Below are positions 14,284-28,759 of a stretch of DNA of 64,000 bases, piece by piece. A model generated the notes under the pieces. The model saw nothing but the letters and a program-made list of their open reading frames with translations, had not been told where the DNA came from and did no database searches. Numbering within the stretch: the first letter of the stretch is position 1; every line of letters begins with the position of its first letter. A program made the position numbers and the translations under genes. Source of the DNA: Antedon mediterranea (lineage: Eukaryota; Echinodermata; Crinoidea; Comatulida; Antedonidae); contig NC_092673.1 of assembly GCF_964355755.1 (NCBI RefSeq), positions 10,671,001-10,735,000 on the forward strand. The letters are read 5' to 3'.

Positions 14284-16439
14284 TCAGCGAGAGAGAGAGA
14301 TAGATCAGCGAGAGAGAGAGAGAGAGAGAGAGATCAGCGAGAGAGATAGATCAGCGAGAGAGAGAGATAGATCAGCGAGAGAGAGAGAGATATATCAGCG
14401 AGAGAGAGATAGATCAGCGAGAGAGAGATAGATCAGCGAGAGAGAGAGATAGATCAGCGAGAGAGAGATAGATCAGCGAGAGATAGATAGATCAGCGAGA
14501 GAGAGATAGATCAGCGAGAGAGATAGATCAGCGGGCGAGAGATAGATCAGCGAGAGAGAGATAGATCAGCGAGAGATAGATAGATCAGCGAGAGATAGAT
14601 AGATCAGCGAGAGAGAGAGATAGATCAACGAGAGAGAGATAGATCAGCGAGAGAGAGATAGATCAACGAGAGATAGATAGATCAGCTAGAGAGAGAGATA
14701 GATAGATCAGCGAGAGAGAGAGATAGATAGATCAGCGAGAGAGAGAGATAGATAAGCGAGAGAGAGAGAGAGATAGATAGATCAGCGAGAGAGATAGATA
14801 GATCAGCGAGAGAGATAGATAGATCAGCGAGAGAGAGATAGATCAGAAAGAGAGATAGATCAGCGACAGAGAGATAGATCAGCGAGAGAGAGATAGATCA
14901 GCGAGAGAGAGATAGATCAGCGAGAGAGAGATAGATCAACGAGAGATAGATAGATCAGCTAGAAAGAGAGATAGATAGATCAGCGAGAGAGAGATAGATA
15001 GATCAACGAGAGAGATAGATAGATCAGCGAGAGAGAGATAGATCAGTGAGAGAGAGATAGATCAGCGAAAGTGAGATAGATCCGCGAGAGAGAGATAGAT
15101 CAGCGAGAGAGAGATAGATCAGCGAGAGAGAGAGAGAGAGAGATAGAGCAGCGAGAGAGAGAGATAGATCAGCGAGAGAGAGAGAGAGATAGATCAGCGA
15201 GAAAGAGAGATAGGTCAGCGAGAGAGAGAGATAGATCAGCGAGAGAGAGAGATAGATCAGCGAGAGAGAGATAGAACAGCGAGAGAGAGAGACAGATCAG
15301 CGAGAGAGAGATAGATAGATCAGCTAGAGAGAGATAGATCAACGAGAGAGAGATAGATAAGCGAGAGAGAGATAGATCGATCAGCGAGAGAGAGATAGAT
15401 GAGCGAGAGAGAGGTAGATAGATCAGCGAGAGATAGATAGATCAGTGAGAGAGGGATAGATAGATCAGGGAGAGAGAGATAGATAGATCAGCGAGAGAGA
15501 GATAGATCAGCGAGAGAGAGATAGATAGATCAGCGAGAGAGAGATAGATCAGCGAGAGAGAGATAGAAAGATCAGCGAGAGAGAGAGATAGATCAGCGAG
15601 AGAGAGATAGATAGATCAGCGAGAGAGATATAGATAGATCAGCGAGAAAGAGATAGATAGATCAGCGAGAGAGAGATAGATAGATCAGCGAGAGAGAGAT
15701 AGATAGATCAGCGAGAGAGAGATAGATAGATCAGCGAGAGAGAGATAGATAGATAGATCAGCGAGAGAGAGATAGATAGATCAGCGAGAGAGAGAGATAG
15801 ATCAGCGAGAGAGAGATAGATCAGCGAGAGAGAGAGATAGATCAGCGAGAGAGAGATAGATCAGCGAGAGATAGATAGATCAGCGAGAGAGAGATAGATC
15901 AGCGAGAGAGAGATAGATCAGCGAGAGAGAGAGAGATCAGCGAGAGAGAGATAGATCAGCGAGAGATAGATAGATCAGCGAGAGAGAGATAGATCAGCGA
16001 GAGAAAGATAGATCAGCGAGAGAGAGAGATCAGCGAGAGAGAGATAGATCAGCGAGAGAGAGATAGATCAGCGAGAGATAGATAGATCAGCGAGAGAGAT
16101 AGATCAGCGAGAGAGAGATAGATCAACGAGAGAGAGATAGATCAGCGAGAGATAGATAGATCAGCGAGAGAGAGATAGATAGATCAGCGAGAGAAAGATA
16201 GATAGATCAGCGAGAGAGAGATAGATAGATCAGCGAGAGAGAGATAGATAGATGAGCGAGAGAGAGATAGGTAGATCAGCGAGAGACAGATAGATAGATG
16301 AGCGAGAGACAGATAGATAGATCAGCGAGAGACAGATAGATAGATCAGCGAGGGAGAGATAGATAGATCAGCGAGATAGAGAGAGAGAGATAGATCAGCG
16401 AGAGAGAGAGAGATAGATAAACGAGAGAGAGATAGATCA

Positions 16440-18260
16440 GCGAGAGTGATAGATCAGCGAGAGAGAGAGATAGATCAGCGAGAGAGAGAGATAGATCAGC
16501 GAGAGAGAGATAGATCAGCGAGAGATAGATAGATCAGCGAGAGAGATAGATCAGCGAGAGAGAGATAGATCAACGAGAGAGAGATAGATCAGCGAGAGAT
16601 AGATAGATCAGCGAGAGAGAGATAGATAGATCAGCGAGAGAAAGATAGATAGATCAGCGAGAGAGAGATAGATAGATCAGCGAGAGAGAGATAGATAGAT
16701 CAGCGAGAGAGAGATAGGTATATCAGCGAGAGACAGATAGATAGATGAGCGAGAGACAGATAGATAGATCAGCGAGAGACAGATAGATAGATCAGCGAGG
16801 GAGAGATAGATAGATCAGCGAGAGAGAGAGAGAGATAGATCAGCGAGAGAGAGAGAGATAGATCAGCGAGAGAGAGAGATAGATCAGCGAGAGTGATAGA
16901 TCAGCGAGAGAGAGAGATAGATCAGAGAGAGAGAGAGATAGATCAGCGAGAGAGAGATAGATCAGCGAGAGAGATAGATCAGCGAGATAGAGATAGATCA
17001 GCAAGAGAGAGGGAGAGAGAGAGAGAGAAATAGATCAGCGAGAGAGAGAGAGAGAGATAGATCAGCGAGAGAGAGAGATAGATCAGCGAGAGTGATTGAT
17101 CAGCGAGAAAGAGATAGATCAGCGAGATAGAGATAGATCAGCGAGAGAGAGATAGATCAGCGAGAGAGAGATAAATCACCGAGAGAGAGATAGATAGATC
17201 AGCGAGAGAGAGATAAATCAGCGAGAGAGATATAGATCAGCGAGAGAGAGATAGATAGATCAGCGAGAGAGAGATAGATTAGCGAGAGATAGATAGATCA
17301 GCGAGAGAGAGAGATAAATCAGCCAGAAAGAGAGAGAGATAGATAAACGAGAGAGAGATAGATCAGCGAGAGTGATAGATCAGCGAGAGAGAGAGATAGA
17401 TCAGCGAGAGAGAGAGATAGATCAGCGAGAGAGAGATAGATCAGCGAGAGATAGATAGATCAGCGAGAGAGATAGATCAGCGAGAGAGAGATAGATCAAC
17501 GAGAGAGAGATAGATCAGCGAGAGATAGATAGATCAGCGAGAGAGAGATAGATAGATCAGCGAGAGAAAGATAGATAGATCAGCGAGAGAGAGATAGATA
17601 GATCAGCGAGAGAGAGATAGATAGATCAGCGAGAGAGAGATAGGTATATCAGCGAGAGACAGATAGATAGATGAGCGAGAGACAGATAGATAGATCAGCG
17701 AGAGACAGATAGATAGATCAGCGAGGGAGAGATAGATAGATCAGCGAGAGAGAGAGAGAGAGATAGATCAGCGAGAGAGAGAGAGATAGATCAGCGAGAG
17801 AGAGAGATAGATCAGCGAGAGTGATAGATCAGCGAGAGAGAGAGATAGATCAGAGAGAGAGAGAGATAGATCAGCGAGAGAGAGATAGATCAGCGAGAGA
17901 GATAGATCAGCGAGATAGAGATAGATCAGCAAGAGAGAGGGAGAGAGAGAGAGAGAAATAGATCAGCGAGAGAGAGAGAGAGATAGATCAGCGAGAGAGA
18001 GAGATAGATCAGCGAGAGTGATTGATCAGCGAGAAAGAGATAGATCAGCGAGATAGAGATAGATCAGCGAGAGAGAGATAGATCAGCGAGAGAGAGATAA
18101 ATCACCGAGAGAGAGATAGATCAGCGAGAGAGAGATAAATCAGCGAGAGAGATATAGATCAGCGAGAGAGAGATAGATAGATCAGCGAGAGAGAGATAGA
18201 TTAGCGAGAGATAGATAGATCAGCGAGAGAGAGATAGATCAGCGAGAGAAAGATAGATCA
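16440..18260 (+). repeat. tandem ~927-bp higher-order duplication within the satellite
   Basis: The variant AGGTATATCAGCGAGAGACAG occurs near 16714 and 17641. The flanking order is kept in both copies: a TGAGCG monomer, three GACAG monomers, an AGGGAG monomer, a GTGAT monomer, a CAGAGAGAG monomer and an AGGGAGAGAG run. Two adjacent copies of a unit of about 927 bp explain this. It is related to the HOR signature found elsewhere in block A. Confidence 0.65.
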
Positions 18261-20377
18261 GCGGGCGAGAGATAGATCAGCGAGAGAGAGATAGATCAGC
18301 GAGAGATAGATAGATCAGCGAGAGATAGATAGATCAGCGAGAGAGAGATAGATCAGCGAGAGAGAGATAGATAGATCAGCGAGAGAGAGATAGATCAACG
18401 AGAGATAGATAGATCAGCTAGAGAGAGAGATAGATAGATCAGCAAGAGAGAGATAGATAGATCAGCGAAAGAGAGAGATAGATAAGCGAGAGAGAGAGAG
18501 AGAGAGATAGATCAGCGAGAGAGAGATAGATCAGCGAGAGAGAGATAGATCAGCGAGAGAGATAGATCAACGAGAGATAGATAGATCAGCTAGAGAGAGA
18601 GATAGATAGATCAGCGAGAGAGAGATAGATAGATCAGCGAGAGAGATATATATATCAGCGAGAGAGAGAGAGATAGATAGATCAACGAGAGAGATAGATA
18701 GATCAGCGAGAGAGAGATAGATCAGCGAGAGAGAGATAGATCAGCGAGAGTGAGATAGATCAGCGAGAGAGAGATAGATCAGCGAGAGAGAGATAGATCA
18801 GCGAGAGAGAGAGAGATAGATCAGCGAGAGAGAGATAGATCAGCGAGAGAGAGAGAGAGAGAGATAGATCAGCGAGAGAGAGATAGATAGATCAGCGAGA
18901 GAGATATAGATAGATCAGCGAGAGAGAGATAGATAGATCAGCGAGAGAGAGATATAGATAGATCAGCGAGAGAGAGATTGATAGATAGATCAGCGAGAGA
19001 GAGATAGATCAGCGAGAGATAGATAGATCAGAGAGAGAGAGAGATAGATCAGCGAGAGAGAGATAGATCAGCGAGAGAGAGATAGATCAGCGAGAGAGAG
19101 ATAGATCAGTGGGAGAGAGAGAGAGAGATAGATCAGCGTGAAAGAGAGATAGATCAGCGAGAAAGAGAGAGAGAGATCAGCGGGAGAGAGATAGATCAGT
19201 GAGAGAGAGAGATAGATCAGTGAGAGAGAGAGATAGATCAGCGAGAGAGAGATAGATCAGCGAGAGAGAGATAGATCAGCAAGAGAGATAGATCAGCGAG
19301 ATAGAGATAGATCAGCGAGAGAGAGATAGATAGATCAGCGAGAGAGAGAGATAGATAGATCAGCGAGAGAGAGATAGATCAGCGAGAGAGAGATAGATCA
19401 GCGAGAGAGAGAGAGAGAGAGATCAGCGAGAGAGAGAGAGAGAGAGAGAGATCAGCGAGAGAGAGATAGATAGATCAGCGAGAGAGAGAGAGAGAGAGAG
19501 AGATAGATCAGCGAGAGAGAGAGATAGATCAGCGAGAGAGAGAAAGAGAGGGAGAGAGAGAGATCAGCGAGAGAGATTGATCAGCGAGAGAGAGAGAGAG
19601 ATAGATCAGCGAGAGAGAGAGATAGATCAGCGAGAGAGAGATAGATCAGCGAGAGAGAGAGATAGATCAGCGAGAGAGAGAGATAGATCAGCGAGAGAGA
19701 GATAGATCAGCGAGAGATAGATAGATCAGCGAGAGAGAGATAGATCAGCGAGAGAGAGATAGATCAGCGAGAGAGAGATAGATCAGCGAGAGAGAGATAG
19801 ATCAGCGAGAGAGATAGATCAGCGAGAGAGAGATAGATCAGCGAGAGAGAGATAGATCAACGAGAGAGAGATAGATCAACGAGAGATAGATAGATCAGCT
19901 AGAGAGAGAGATAGATAGATCAGCGAGAGAGAGATAGATTGATCAGCGAGAGAGAGAGATAGATAAGCGAGAGAGAGAGATAGATAGATCAGCGAGAGAG
20001 ATAGATAGATCAGCGAGAGAGATAGATAGATCAGCGAGAGAGAGATAGATAAGCAAGAGAGATAGATCAGCGAGAGAGAGATAGATCAGCGAGAGAGAGA
20101 TAGATCAGCGAGAGAGAGATAGATCAGCGAGAGAGAGATAGATCAACGAGAGATAGATAGATCAGCTAGAGAGAGAGATAGATAGATCAGTGAGAGAGAG
20201 ATAGATAGATCAACGAGAGAGATAGATAGATCAGCGAGAGAGAGATAGATCAGCGAGAGAGAGATAGATCAGCGAGAGTGAGATAGATCAGCGAGAGAGA
20301 GATAGATCAGCGAGAGAGAGATAGATCAGCGAGAGAGAGAGAGAGAGAGAGAGATAGATCAGCGAGAGAGAGATAGA

Positions 20378-20414
<37 letters not shown>

Positions 20415-22493
20415 TCAGCGAGAAAGAGAGATAGGTCAGCGAGAGAGAGAGATAGATAAGCGAGAGAGAGAGAGATAGATCAGCGAGAGAGAGATAGATA
20501 AGCGAGAGGGAGAGACAGATCAGCGAGAGAGGGATAGATAGATCAGCGAGAGAGATAGATCAACGAGAGAGAGAGATAGATCAGCGAGAGAGAGATAGAT
20601 AGATCAGCGAGAGAGAGATAGATGAGCGAGAGAGAGATAGATAGATCAGCGAGAGATAGATAGATCAGTGAGAGAGAGATAGATAGATCAGCGAGAGAGA
20701 GATAGATAGATCAGCAAGAGAGAGATAGATCAGCGAGAGAGAGATAGATAGATCAGCGAGAGAGAGATAGATCAGCGAGAGAGAGATAGATAGATCAGCG
20801 AGAGAGAGAGATAGATCAACGAGAGAGAGATAGATAGATCAGCGAGAGAGATATAGATAGATCAGCGAGAGAGAGATAGATAGATCAGCGAGAGAGAGAG
20901 ATAGATAGATCAGCGAGAGAGAGATAGATAGATAGATCAGCGAGAGAGAGATAGATCAGCGAGAGATAGATAGATCAGCGAGAGAGAGATAGATCAGCGA
21001 GAGAGATAGATCAGCGAGAGAGAGATAGATCAGCGAGAGAGAGATAGATCAGCGAGAGATAGATAGATCAGCGAGAAATAGATAGATCAGCGAGAGAAAG
21101 ATAGATAGATAAGCGAGAGAGAGATAGATAGATCAGCGAGAGAGAGATAGATAGATCAGCGAGAGAGAGATAGGTAGATCAGCGAGAGACAGATAGATAG
21201 ATGAGCGAGAGACAGATAGATAGATCAGCGAGAGACAGATAGATAGATCAGCGAGGGAGAGATAGATAGATCAGCGAGAGAGAAAGAGAGAGATAGATCA
21301 GCGAGAGAGAGAGAGATAGATCAGTGAGAGAGAGAGATAGATCAGCGAGAGTGATAGATCAGCGAGAGAGAGATAGATCAGCGAGATAGAGAAAGATCAG
21401 CGAGAGAGAGAGATAGATCAGCGAGAAAGAGAGATAAATCAGCGAGAGAGAGATAGATCAGCGAGAGAGAGATAATTCAGCGAGAGAGAGATAGATCAGC
21501 GAGAGAGAGATAGATAGATCAGCGAGAGAGAGATAGATCAGCGAGAGAGAGATAGATCAGCGAGAAATAGATAGATCAGCGAGAGAGAGAGATAGATCAG
21601 CGAGAGAGAGATAGATCAGCGGGCGAGAGATAGATCAGCGAGAGAGAGATAGATCAGCGAGAGATAGATAGATCAGCGAGAGATAGATAGATCAGCGAGA
21701 GAGAGATAGATCAGCGAGAGAGAGAGAGATATATCAGCGAGAGAGAGATAGATCAACGAGAGATAGATAGATCAGCTAGAGAGAGAGATAGATAGATCAG
21801 CGAGAGAGAGATAGATAGATCAGCGAGAGAGAGAGATAGATAAGCGAGAGAGAGAGAGAGAGATAGATAGATCAGCGAGATAGAGATAGATCAGCGAAAG
21901 AGATAGATCAGCGAGAGAGAGATAGATCAGCGAGAGAGAGATAGATCAGCGAGAGAGAGATAGATCAGCGAGAGAGAGATATATCAACGAGAGATAGATA
22001 GATCAGCTAGAGAGAGAGAGAGAGATAGATCAGCGAGAGAGAGATAGATAGATCAGCGAGAGAGATAGATATATCAGAGAGAGAGAGAGAGAGAGAGATA
22101 GATAGATCAACGAGAGAGATAGATAGATCAGCGAGAGAGATAGATAGATCAGCGAGAGAGATAGATAGATCAGCGAGAGAGAGATAGATAAGCGAGAGAT
22201 AGATAGATCAGCGAGAGAGAGATAGATCAGCGGGACAGAGATAGATCAGCAAGAGAGAGATAGATCAGCAAGAGATAGATAGATCAGCGAGAAAGAGATA
22301 GATCAGCAAGAGAGAGAGATAGATCAGCGAGAGAGAAATAGATCAGCGGGGGAGAGAGAGAGAAATATCAGCGAGAGAGATAGATCAGCGAGAGAGAGAG
22401 ATAGATCAGCAAGAGAGAGATAGATCAGCGAGAGAGAGAGAGATAGATCAGCGAGAGAGAGAGATAGATCAGCGAGAGAGAGAGAGAGATAGA

Positions 22494-22536
<43 letters not shown>

Positions 22537-24680
22537 TCAGCGAGAGAGAGAGAGAGAGATAAGCGAGAGAGAGATAGATCAGCGAGAGAGAGAGAGAGAG
22601 ATCAGTGAGAAAGAGATAGATCAGCGAGAGAGAGAGAGAGAGATCAGCGAGAGAGAGATAGATCAGCTAGAGAGAGATAGATCAGCGAGAGAGATAGATA
22701 GATCAGCGAGAGAGATAGATAGATCAGCGAGAGAGAGATAGATAAGCGAGAGATAGATAGATCAGCGAGAGAAAGATAGATCAGCGGGACAGAGATAGAC
22801 CAGCAAGAGAGAGATAGATCAGCGAGAGATAGATAGATCAGCGAGAAAGAGATAGATCAGCGAGAGAGAGATAGATCAGCGTGAGAGAGAGATAGATCAG
22901 GGAGAGAGAGATAGATCAGCGAGAGAGAGATAGATCAGCGAGAGAGAGATAGATCAGCGGGGGAGAGAGAGAGAAATATCAGCGAGAGAGATAGATCAGC
23001 GAGAGAGAGAGAGATAGATCAGCGAGAGAGAGATAGATCAGCGAGAGAGATAGATCAGCGAGAGAGAGATAGATCAACGAGAGAGAGATAGATCAGCGAG
23101 AGATAGATAGATCAGCGAGAGAGAGATAGATAGATCAGCGAGAGAAAGATAGATAGATCAGCGAGAGAGAGATAGATAGATCAGCGAGAGAGAGATAGAT
23201 AGATCAGCGAGAGAGAGATAGGTAGATCAGCGAGAGACAGATAGATAGATGAGCGAGAGACAGATAGATAGATCAGCGAGAGACAGATAGATAGATCAGC
23301 GAGGGAGAGATAGATAGATCAGCGAGAGAGAAAGAGAGAGATAGATCAGCGAGAGAGAGAGAGATAGATCAGCGAGAGAGAGAGATAGATCAGCGAGAGT
23401 GATAGATCAGCGAGAGAGAGAGATAGATCAGCGAGAGAGAGATAGATAGATAAGCGAGAGAGATATAGATAGATCAGCGAGAGAGAGATAGATAGATCAG
23501 TGAGAGAGAGAGATAGATAGATCAGCGAGAGAGAGATAGATAGATAGATCAGCGAGAGAGAGATAGATCAGCGAGAGATAGATAGATCAGCGAGAGAGAG
23601 AGATAGATCAGCGAGAGAGAGATAGATCAGCGAGAAAGAGATAGATCAGCGAGAGAGAGATAGATCCGCGAGAGATAGATAGATCAGCGAGAGAGAGATA
23701 GATCAGCGAGAGAGAGATAGATCAGCGAGAGAGAGAGATCAGCGAGAGAGATAGATCAGCGAGAGAGAGATAGATCAGCGAGAGATAGATAGATCAGCGA
23801 GAGAGATAGATCAGCGAGAGAGAGATAGATCAACGAGAGAGAGATAGATCAGCGAGAGATAGATAGATCAGCGAGAGAGAGATAGATAGATCAGCGAGAG
23901 AAAGATAGATAGATCAGCGAGAGAGAGATAGATAGATCAGCGAGAGAGAGATAGATAGATCAGCGAGAGAGAGATAGGTAGATCAGCGAGAGACAGATAT
24001 ATAGATGAGCGAGAGACAGATAGATAGATCAGCGAGAGACAGATAGATAGATCAGCGAGGGAGAGATAGATAGATCAGCGAGAAAGAAAGAGAGAGATAG
24101 ATCAGCGAGAGAGAGAGAGAGAAAGATCAGTGAGAGAGAGAGATAGATCAGCGAGAGTGATAGATTAGCGAGAGAGAGATAGATCAGCGAGATAGAGATA
24201 GATCAGCGAGAGAGAGAGATAGATCAGCGAGAAAGAGAGATAAATCAGCGAGAGAGAGATAGATCAGCGAGAGAGAGATAATTCAGCGAGAGAGATAGAT
24301 CAGCGAGAGAGAGATAGATAGATCAGCGAGAGAGAGAGATAGATCAGAGAGAGAGAGATAGATCAGCGAGAAATAGATAGATCAGCGAGAGAGAGAGATA
24401 GATCAGCGAGAGAGAGATAGATCAGCGGGCGAGAGATAGATCAGCGAGAGAGAGATAGATCAGCGAGAGATAGATAGATCAGCGAGAGATAGATAGATCA
24501 GCGAGAGAGAGATAGATCAGCGAGAGAGAGAGAGATATATCAGCGAGAGAGATAGATCAACGAGAGATAGATAGATCAGCTAGAGAGAGAGATAGATAGA
24601 TCAGCGAGAGAGAGATAGATAGATCAGCGAGAGAGAGAGATAGATAAGCGAGAGAGAGAGAGAGAGATAGATAGATCAGC

Positions 24681-25679
24681 GAGAGGGATAGATAGATCAG
24701 CGAGAGAGATAGATAGATCAGCGAGAGAGATAGATCAGCGAAAGAGATAGATCAGCGAGAGAGAGATAGATCAGCGAGAGAGAGATAGATCAGCGAAAGA
24801 GAGAGATAGATCAGCGAGAGAGAGATAGATCAACGAGAGGTAGATAGATCAGCTAGAGAGAGAGAGAGAGAGATAGATCAGCGAGAGAGAGATAGATATA
24901 TCAGAGAGAGAGAGAGAGAGAGATAGATAGATCAACGAGAGAGATAGATAGATCAGCGAGAGAGATAGATAGATCAGCGAGAGAGATAGATAGATCAGCG
25001 AGAGAGAGATAGATAAGCGAGAGATAGATAGATAGATCAGCGGGACAGAGATAGATCAGCAAGAGAGAGATAGATCAGCGAGAGATAGATAGATCAGCGA
25101 GTAAGAGATAGATCAGCGAGAGAGAGAGATAGATCAGCGAGAGAGAGATAGATCAGCGTGAGAGAGAGATAGATCAGCGAGAGAGAGATAGATCAGCGAG
25201 AGAGAGATAGATCAGCGAGAGAGAGATAGATCAGCGGGGGAGAGAGAGAGAAATATCAGCGAGAGAGATAGATCAGCGAGAGAGAGAGAGATAGATCAGC
25301 GAGAGAGAGATAGATCAGCGAGAGAGAGAGAGATAGATCAGCGAGAGAGAGAGATAGATCAGCGAGAGAGAGAGAGAGAGATAGATCAGCGATAGAGAGA
25401 GAGAGAGAGAGAGATAGATCAGCGAGAGAGAGAGAGAGATAAGCAAGAGAGAGATAGATCAGCGAGAGAGAGAGAGAGAGATCAGTGAGAAAGAGATAGA
25501 TCAGCGAGAGAGAGAGAGAGAGATCAGCGAGAGAGAGATAGATCAGCTAGAGAGAGATAGATCAGCGAGAGAGATAGATAGATCAGCGAGAGAGCTAGAT
25601 AGATCAGCGAGAGAGAGATAGATAAGCGAGAGATAGATAGATCAGCGAGAGAGATAGATCAGCGAGAGAGAGAGATAGA

Positions 25680-25710
<31 letters not shown>

Positions 25711-25714
25711 TAGA

Positions 25715-25745
<31 letters not shown>

Positions 25746-26363
25746 TAGATCAGCGAGAGAGAGAGAGAGAGATAGATCAGCGAGAGAGATAGATCAGCGA
25801 GAGAGAGAGAGAGATAGATCAGCGAGAGAGAGAGATAGATCAGCGAGGAGGAGAGATAGATCAGCGAGAGAGAGATAGATCAGCGACAGAGAGAGAGAGA
25901 GAGAGAGATAGATCAGCGACAGAGAGAGATAGATCAGCGACAGAGAGAGATAGATCAGCAAGAGAGAGAGATAGATCAGCGACAGAGAGCTAGAGATAGA
26001 TCAGCGAGAGAGATAGATAGATCAACGAGAGAGAGAGATAGAACAGCGAGAGAGAGAGAGATAGATCAGCGAGAGAGAGAGAGATCAGCGAGAAAGAGAT
26101 AGATCAGCGAGAGAGAGATAGATCAGCGTGAGAGAGAGATAGATCAGGGAGAGAGAGATAGATCAGCGAGAGAGAGATAGATCAGCGAGAGAGAGATAGA
26201 TCAGCGGGGGAGAGAGAGAGAAATATCAGCGAGAGAGATAGATCAGCGAGAGAGAGAGAGATAGATCAGCGAGAGAGAGATAGATCAGCGAGAGAGAGAG
26301 AGAGAGAGATAGATCAGCGAGAGAGAGAGATAGATTAGCGAGAGAGAGAGAGAGAGAGATAGA

Positions 26364-26394
<31 letters not shown>

Positions 26395-26438
26395 TAGATG
26401 AGCCAGAGAGAGAGAGAGATAAGCGAGAGAGAGATAGA

Positions 26439-26469
<31 letters not shown>

Positions 26470-27473
26470 TCAGCGAGAGGGATAGATAGATCAGCGAGAG
26501 AGATAGATAGATCAGCGAGAGAGATAGATCAGCGAAAGAGATAGATCAGCGAGAGAGAGATAGATCAGCGAGAGAGAGATAGATCAGCGAAAGAGAGAGA
26601 TAGATCAGCGAGAGAGAGATAGATCAACGAGAGGTAGATAGATCAGCTAGAGAGAGAGAGAGAGAGATAGATCAGCGAGAGAGAGATAGATATATCAGAG
26701 AGAGAGAGAGAGAGAGATAGATAGATCAACGAGAGAGATAGATAGATCAGCGAGAGAGATAGATAGATCAGCGAGAGAGATAGATAGATCAGCGAGAGAG
26801 AGATAGATAAGCGAGAGATAGATAGATAGATCAGCGGGACAGAGATAGATCAGCAAGAGAGAGATAGATCAGCGAGAGATAGATAGATCAGCGAGTAAGA
26901 GATAGATCAGCGAGAGAGAGAGATAGATCAGCGAGAGAGAGATAGATCAGCGTGAGAGAGAGATAGATCAGCGAGAGAGAGATAGATCAGCGAGAGAGAG
27001 ATAGATCAGCGAGAGAGAGATAGATCAGCGGGGGAGAGAGAGAGAAATATCAGCGAGAGAGATAGATCAGCGAGAGAGAGAGAGATAGATCAGCGAGAGA
27101 GAGATAGATCAGCGAGAGAGAGAGAGATAGATCAGCGAGAGAGAGAGATAGATCAGCGAGAGAGAGAGAGAGAGATAGATCAGCGATAGAGAGAGAGAGA
27201 GAGAGAGATAGATCAGCGAGAGAGAGAGAGAGATAAGCAAGAGAGAGATAGATCAGCGAGAGAGAGAGAGAGAGATCAGTGAGAAAGAGATAGATCAGCG
27301 AGAGAGAGAGAGAGAGATCAGCGAGAGAGAGATAGATCAGCTAGAGAGAGATAGATCAGCGAGAGAGATAGATAGATCAGCGAGAGAGCTAGATAGATCA
27401 GCGAGAGAGAGATAGATAAGCGAGAGATAGATAGATCAGCGAGAGAGATAGATCAGCGAGAGAGAGAGATAGA

Positions 27474-27504
<31 letters not shown>

Positions 27505-27508
27505 TAGA

Positions 27509-27539
<31 letters not shown>

Positions 27540-28157
27540 TAGATCAGCGAGAGAGAGAGAGAGAGATAGATCAGCGAGAGAGATAGATCAGCGAGAGAGA
27601 GAGAGAGATAGATCAGCGAGAGAGAGAGATAGATCAGCGAGGAGGAGAGATAGATCAGCGAGAGAGAGATAGATCAGCGACAGAGAGAGAGAGAGAGAGA
27701 GATAGATCAGCGACAGAGAGAGATAGATCAGCGACAGAGAGAGATAGATCAGCAAGAGAGAGAGATAGATCAGCGACAGAGAGCTAGAGATAGATCAGCG
27801 AGAGAGATAGATAGATCAACGAGAGAGAGAGATAGAACAGCGAGAGAGAGAGAGATAGATCAGCGAGAGAGAGAGAGATCAGCGAGAAAGAGATAGATCA
27901 GCGAGAGAGAGATAGATCAGCGTGAGAGAGAGATAGATCAGGGAGAGAGAGATAGATCAGCGAGAGAGAGATAGATCAGCGAGAGAGAGATAGATCAGCG
28001 GGGGAGAGAGAGAGAAATATCAGCGAGAGAGATAGATCAGCGAGAGAGAGAGAGATAGATCAGCGAGAGAGAGATAGATCAGCGAGAGAGAGAGAGAGAG
28101 AGATAGATCAGCGAGAGAGAGAGATAGATTAGCGAGAGAGAGAGAGAGAGAGATAGA

Positions 28158-28188
<31 letters not shown>

Positions 28189-28232
28189 TAGATGAGCCAG
28201 AGAGAGAGAGAGATAAGCGAGAGAGAGATAGA

Positions 28233-28262
<30 letters not shown>
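24681..28262 (+). repeat. two near-identical 1794-bp satellite copies in tandem
   Basis: The unique variant GAGAGGGATAGATAG occurs at 24681 and 26475. CGAGGAGGAGAG occurs near 25846 and 27640. CAGAGAGCTAGAG, GGGGGAGAGAGAGAG and the GAGAGAGCTAGATAG monomer repeat with the same 1794-bp offset. The monomer strings between these marks appear the same, so this is the most recent-looking duplication in the array, or an assembly artefact. Copy two ends near 28262, where the order diverges. Confidence 0.75.
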
Positions 28263-28263
<1 letters not shown>

Positions 28264-28728
28264 TCAGTGAGAAAGAGATAGATCAGCGAGAGAGAGAGAG
28301 AGAGAGATCAGCGAGAGAGAGATAGATCAGCTAGAGAGAGATAGATCAGCGAGAGAGATAGATAGATCAGCGAGAGAGATAGATAGATCAGCGAGAGAGA
28401 GATAGATAAGCGAGAGATAGATAGATCAGCGAGAGAGAGATAGATCAGCGGGACAGAGATAGATCAGCAAGAGAGAGATAGATCAGCGAGAGATAGATAG
28501 ATCAGCGAGAAAGAGATAGATCAGCGAGAGAGAGAGATAGATCAGCGAGAGAGAGAGATAGATCAGCGTGAGAGAGAGATAGATCAGCGAGAGAAAGATA
28601 GATCAGCGAGAGAGAGATAGATCAGCGAGAAAGAGATAGATCAGCGGGGGAGAGAGAGAGAAATATCAGCGAGAGAGATAGATCAGCGAGAGAGAGAGAG
28701 AGAGATAGATCAGCGAGAGAGAGATAGA

Positions 28729-28759
<31 letters not shown>

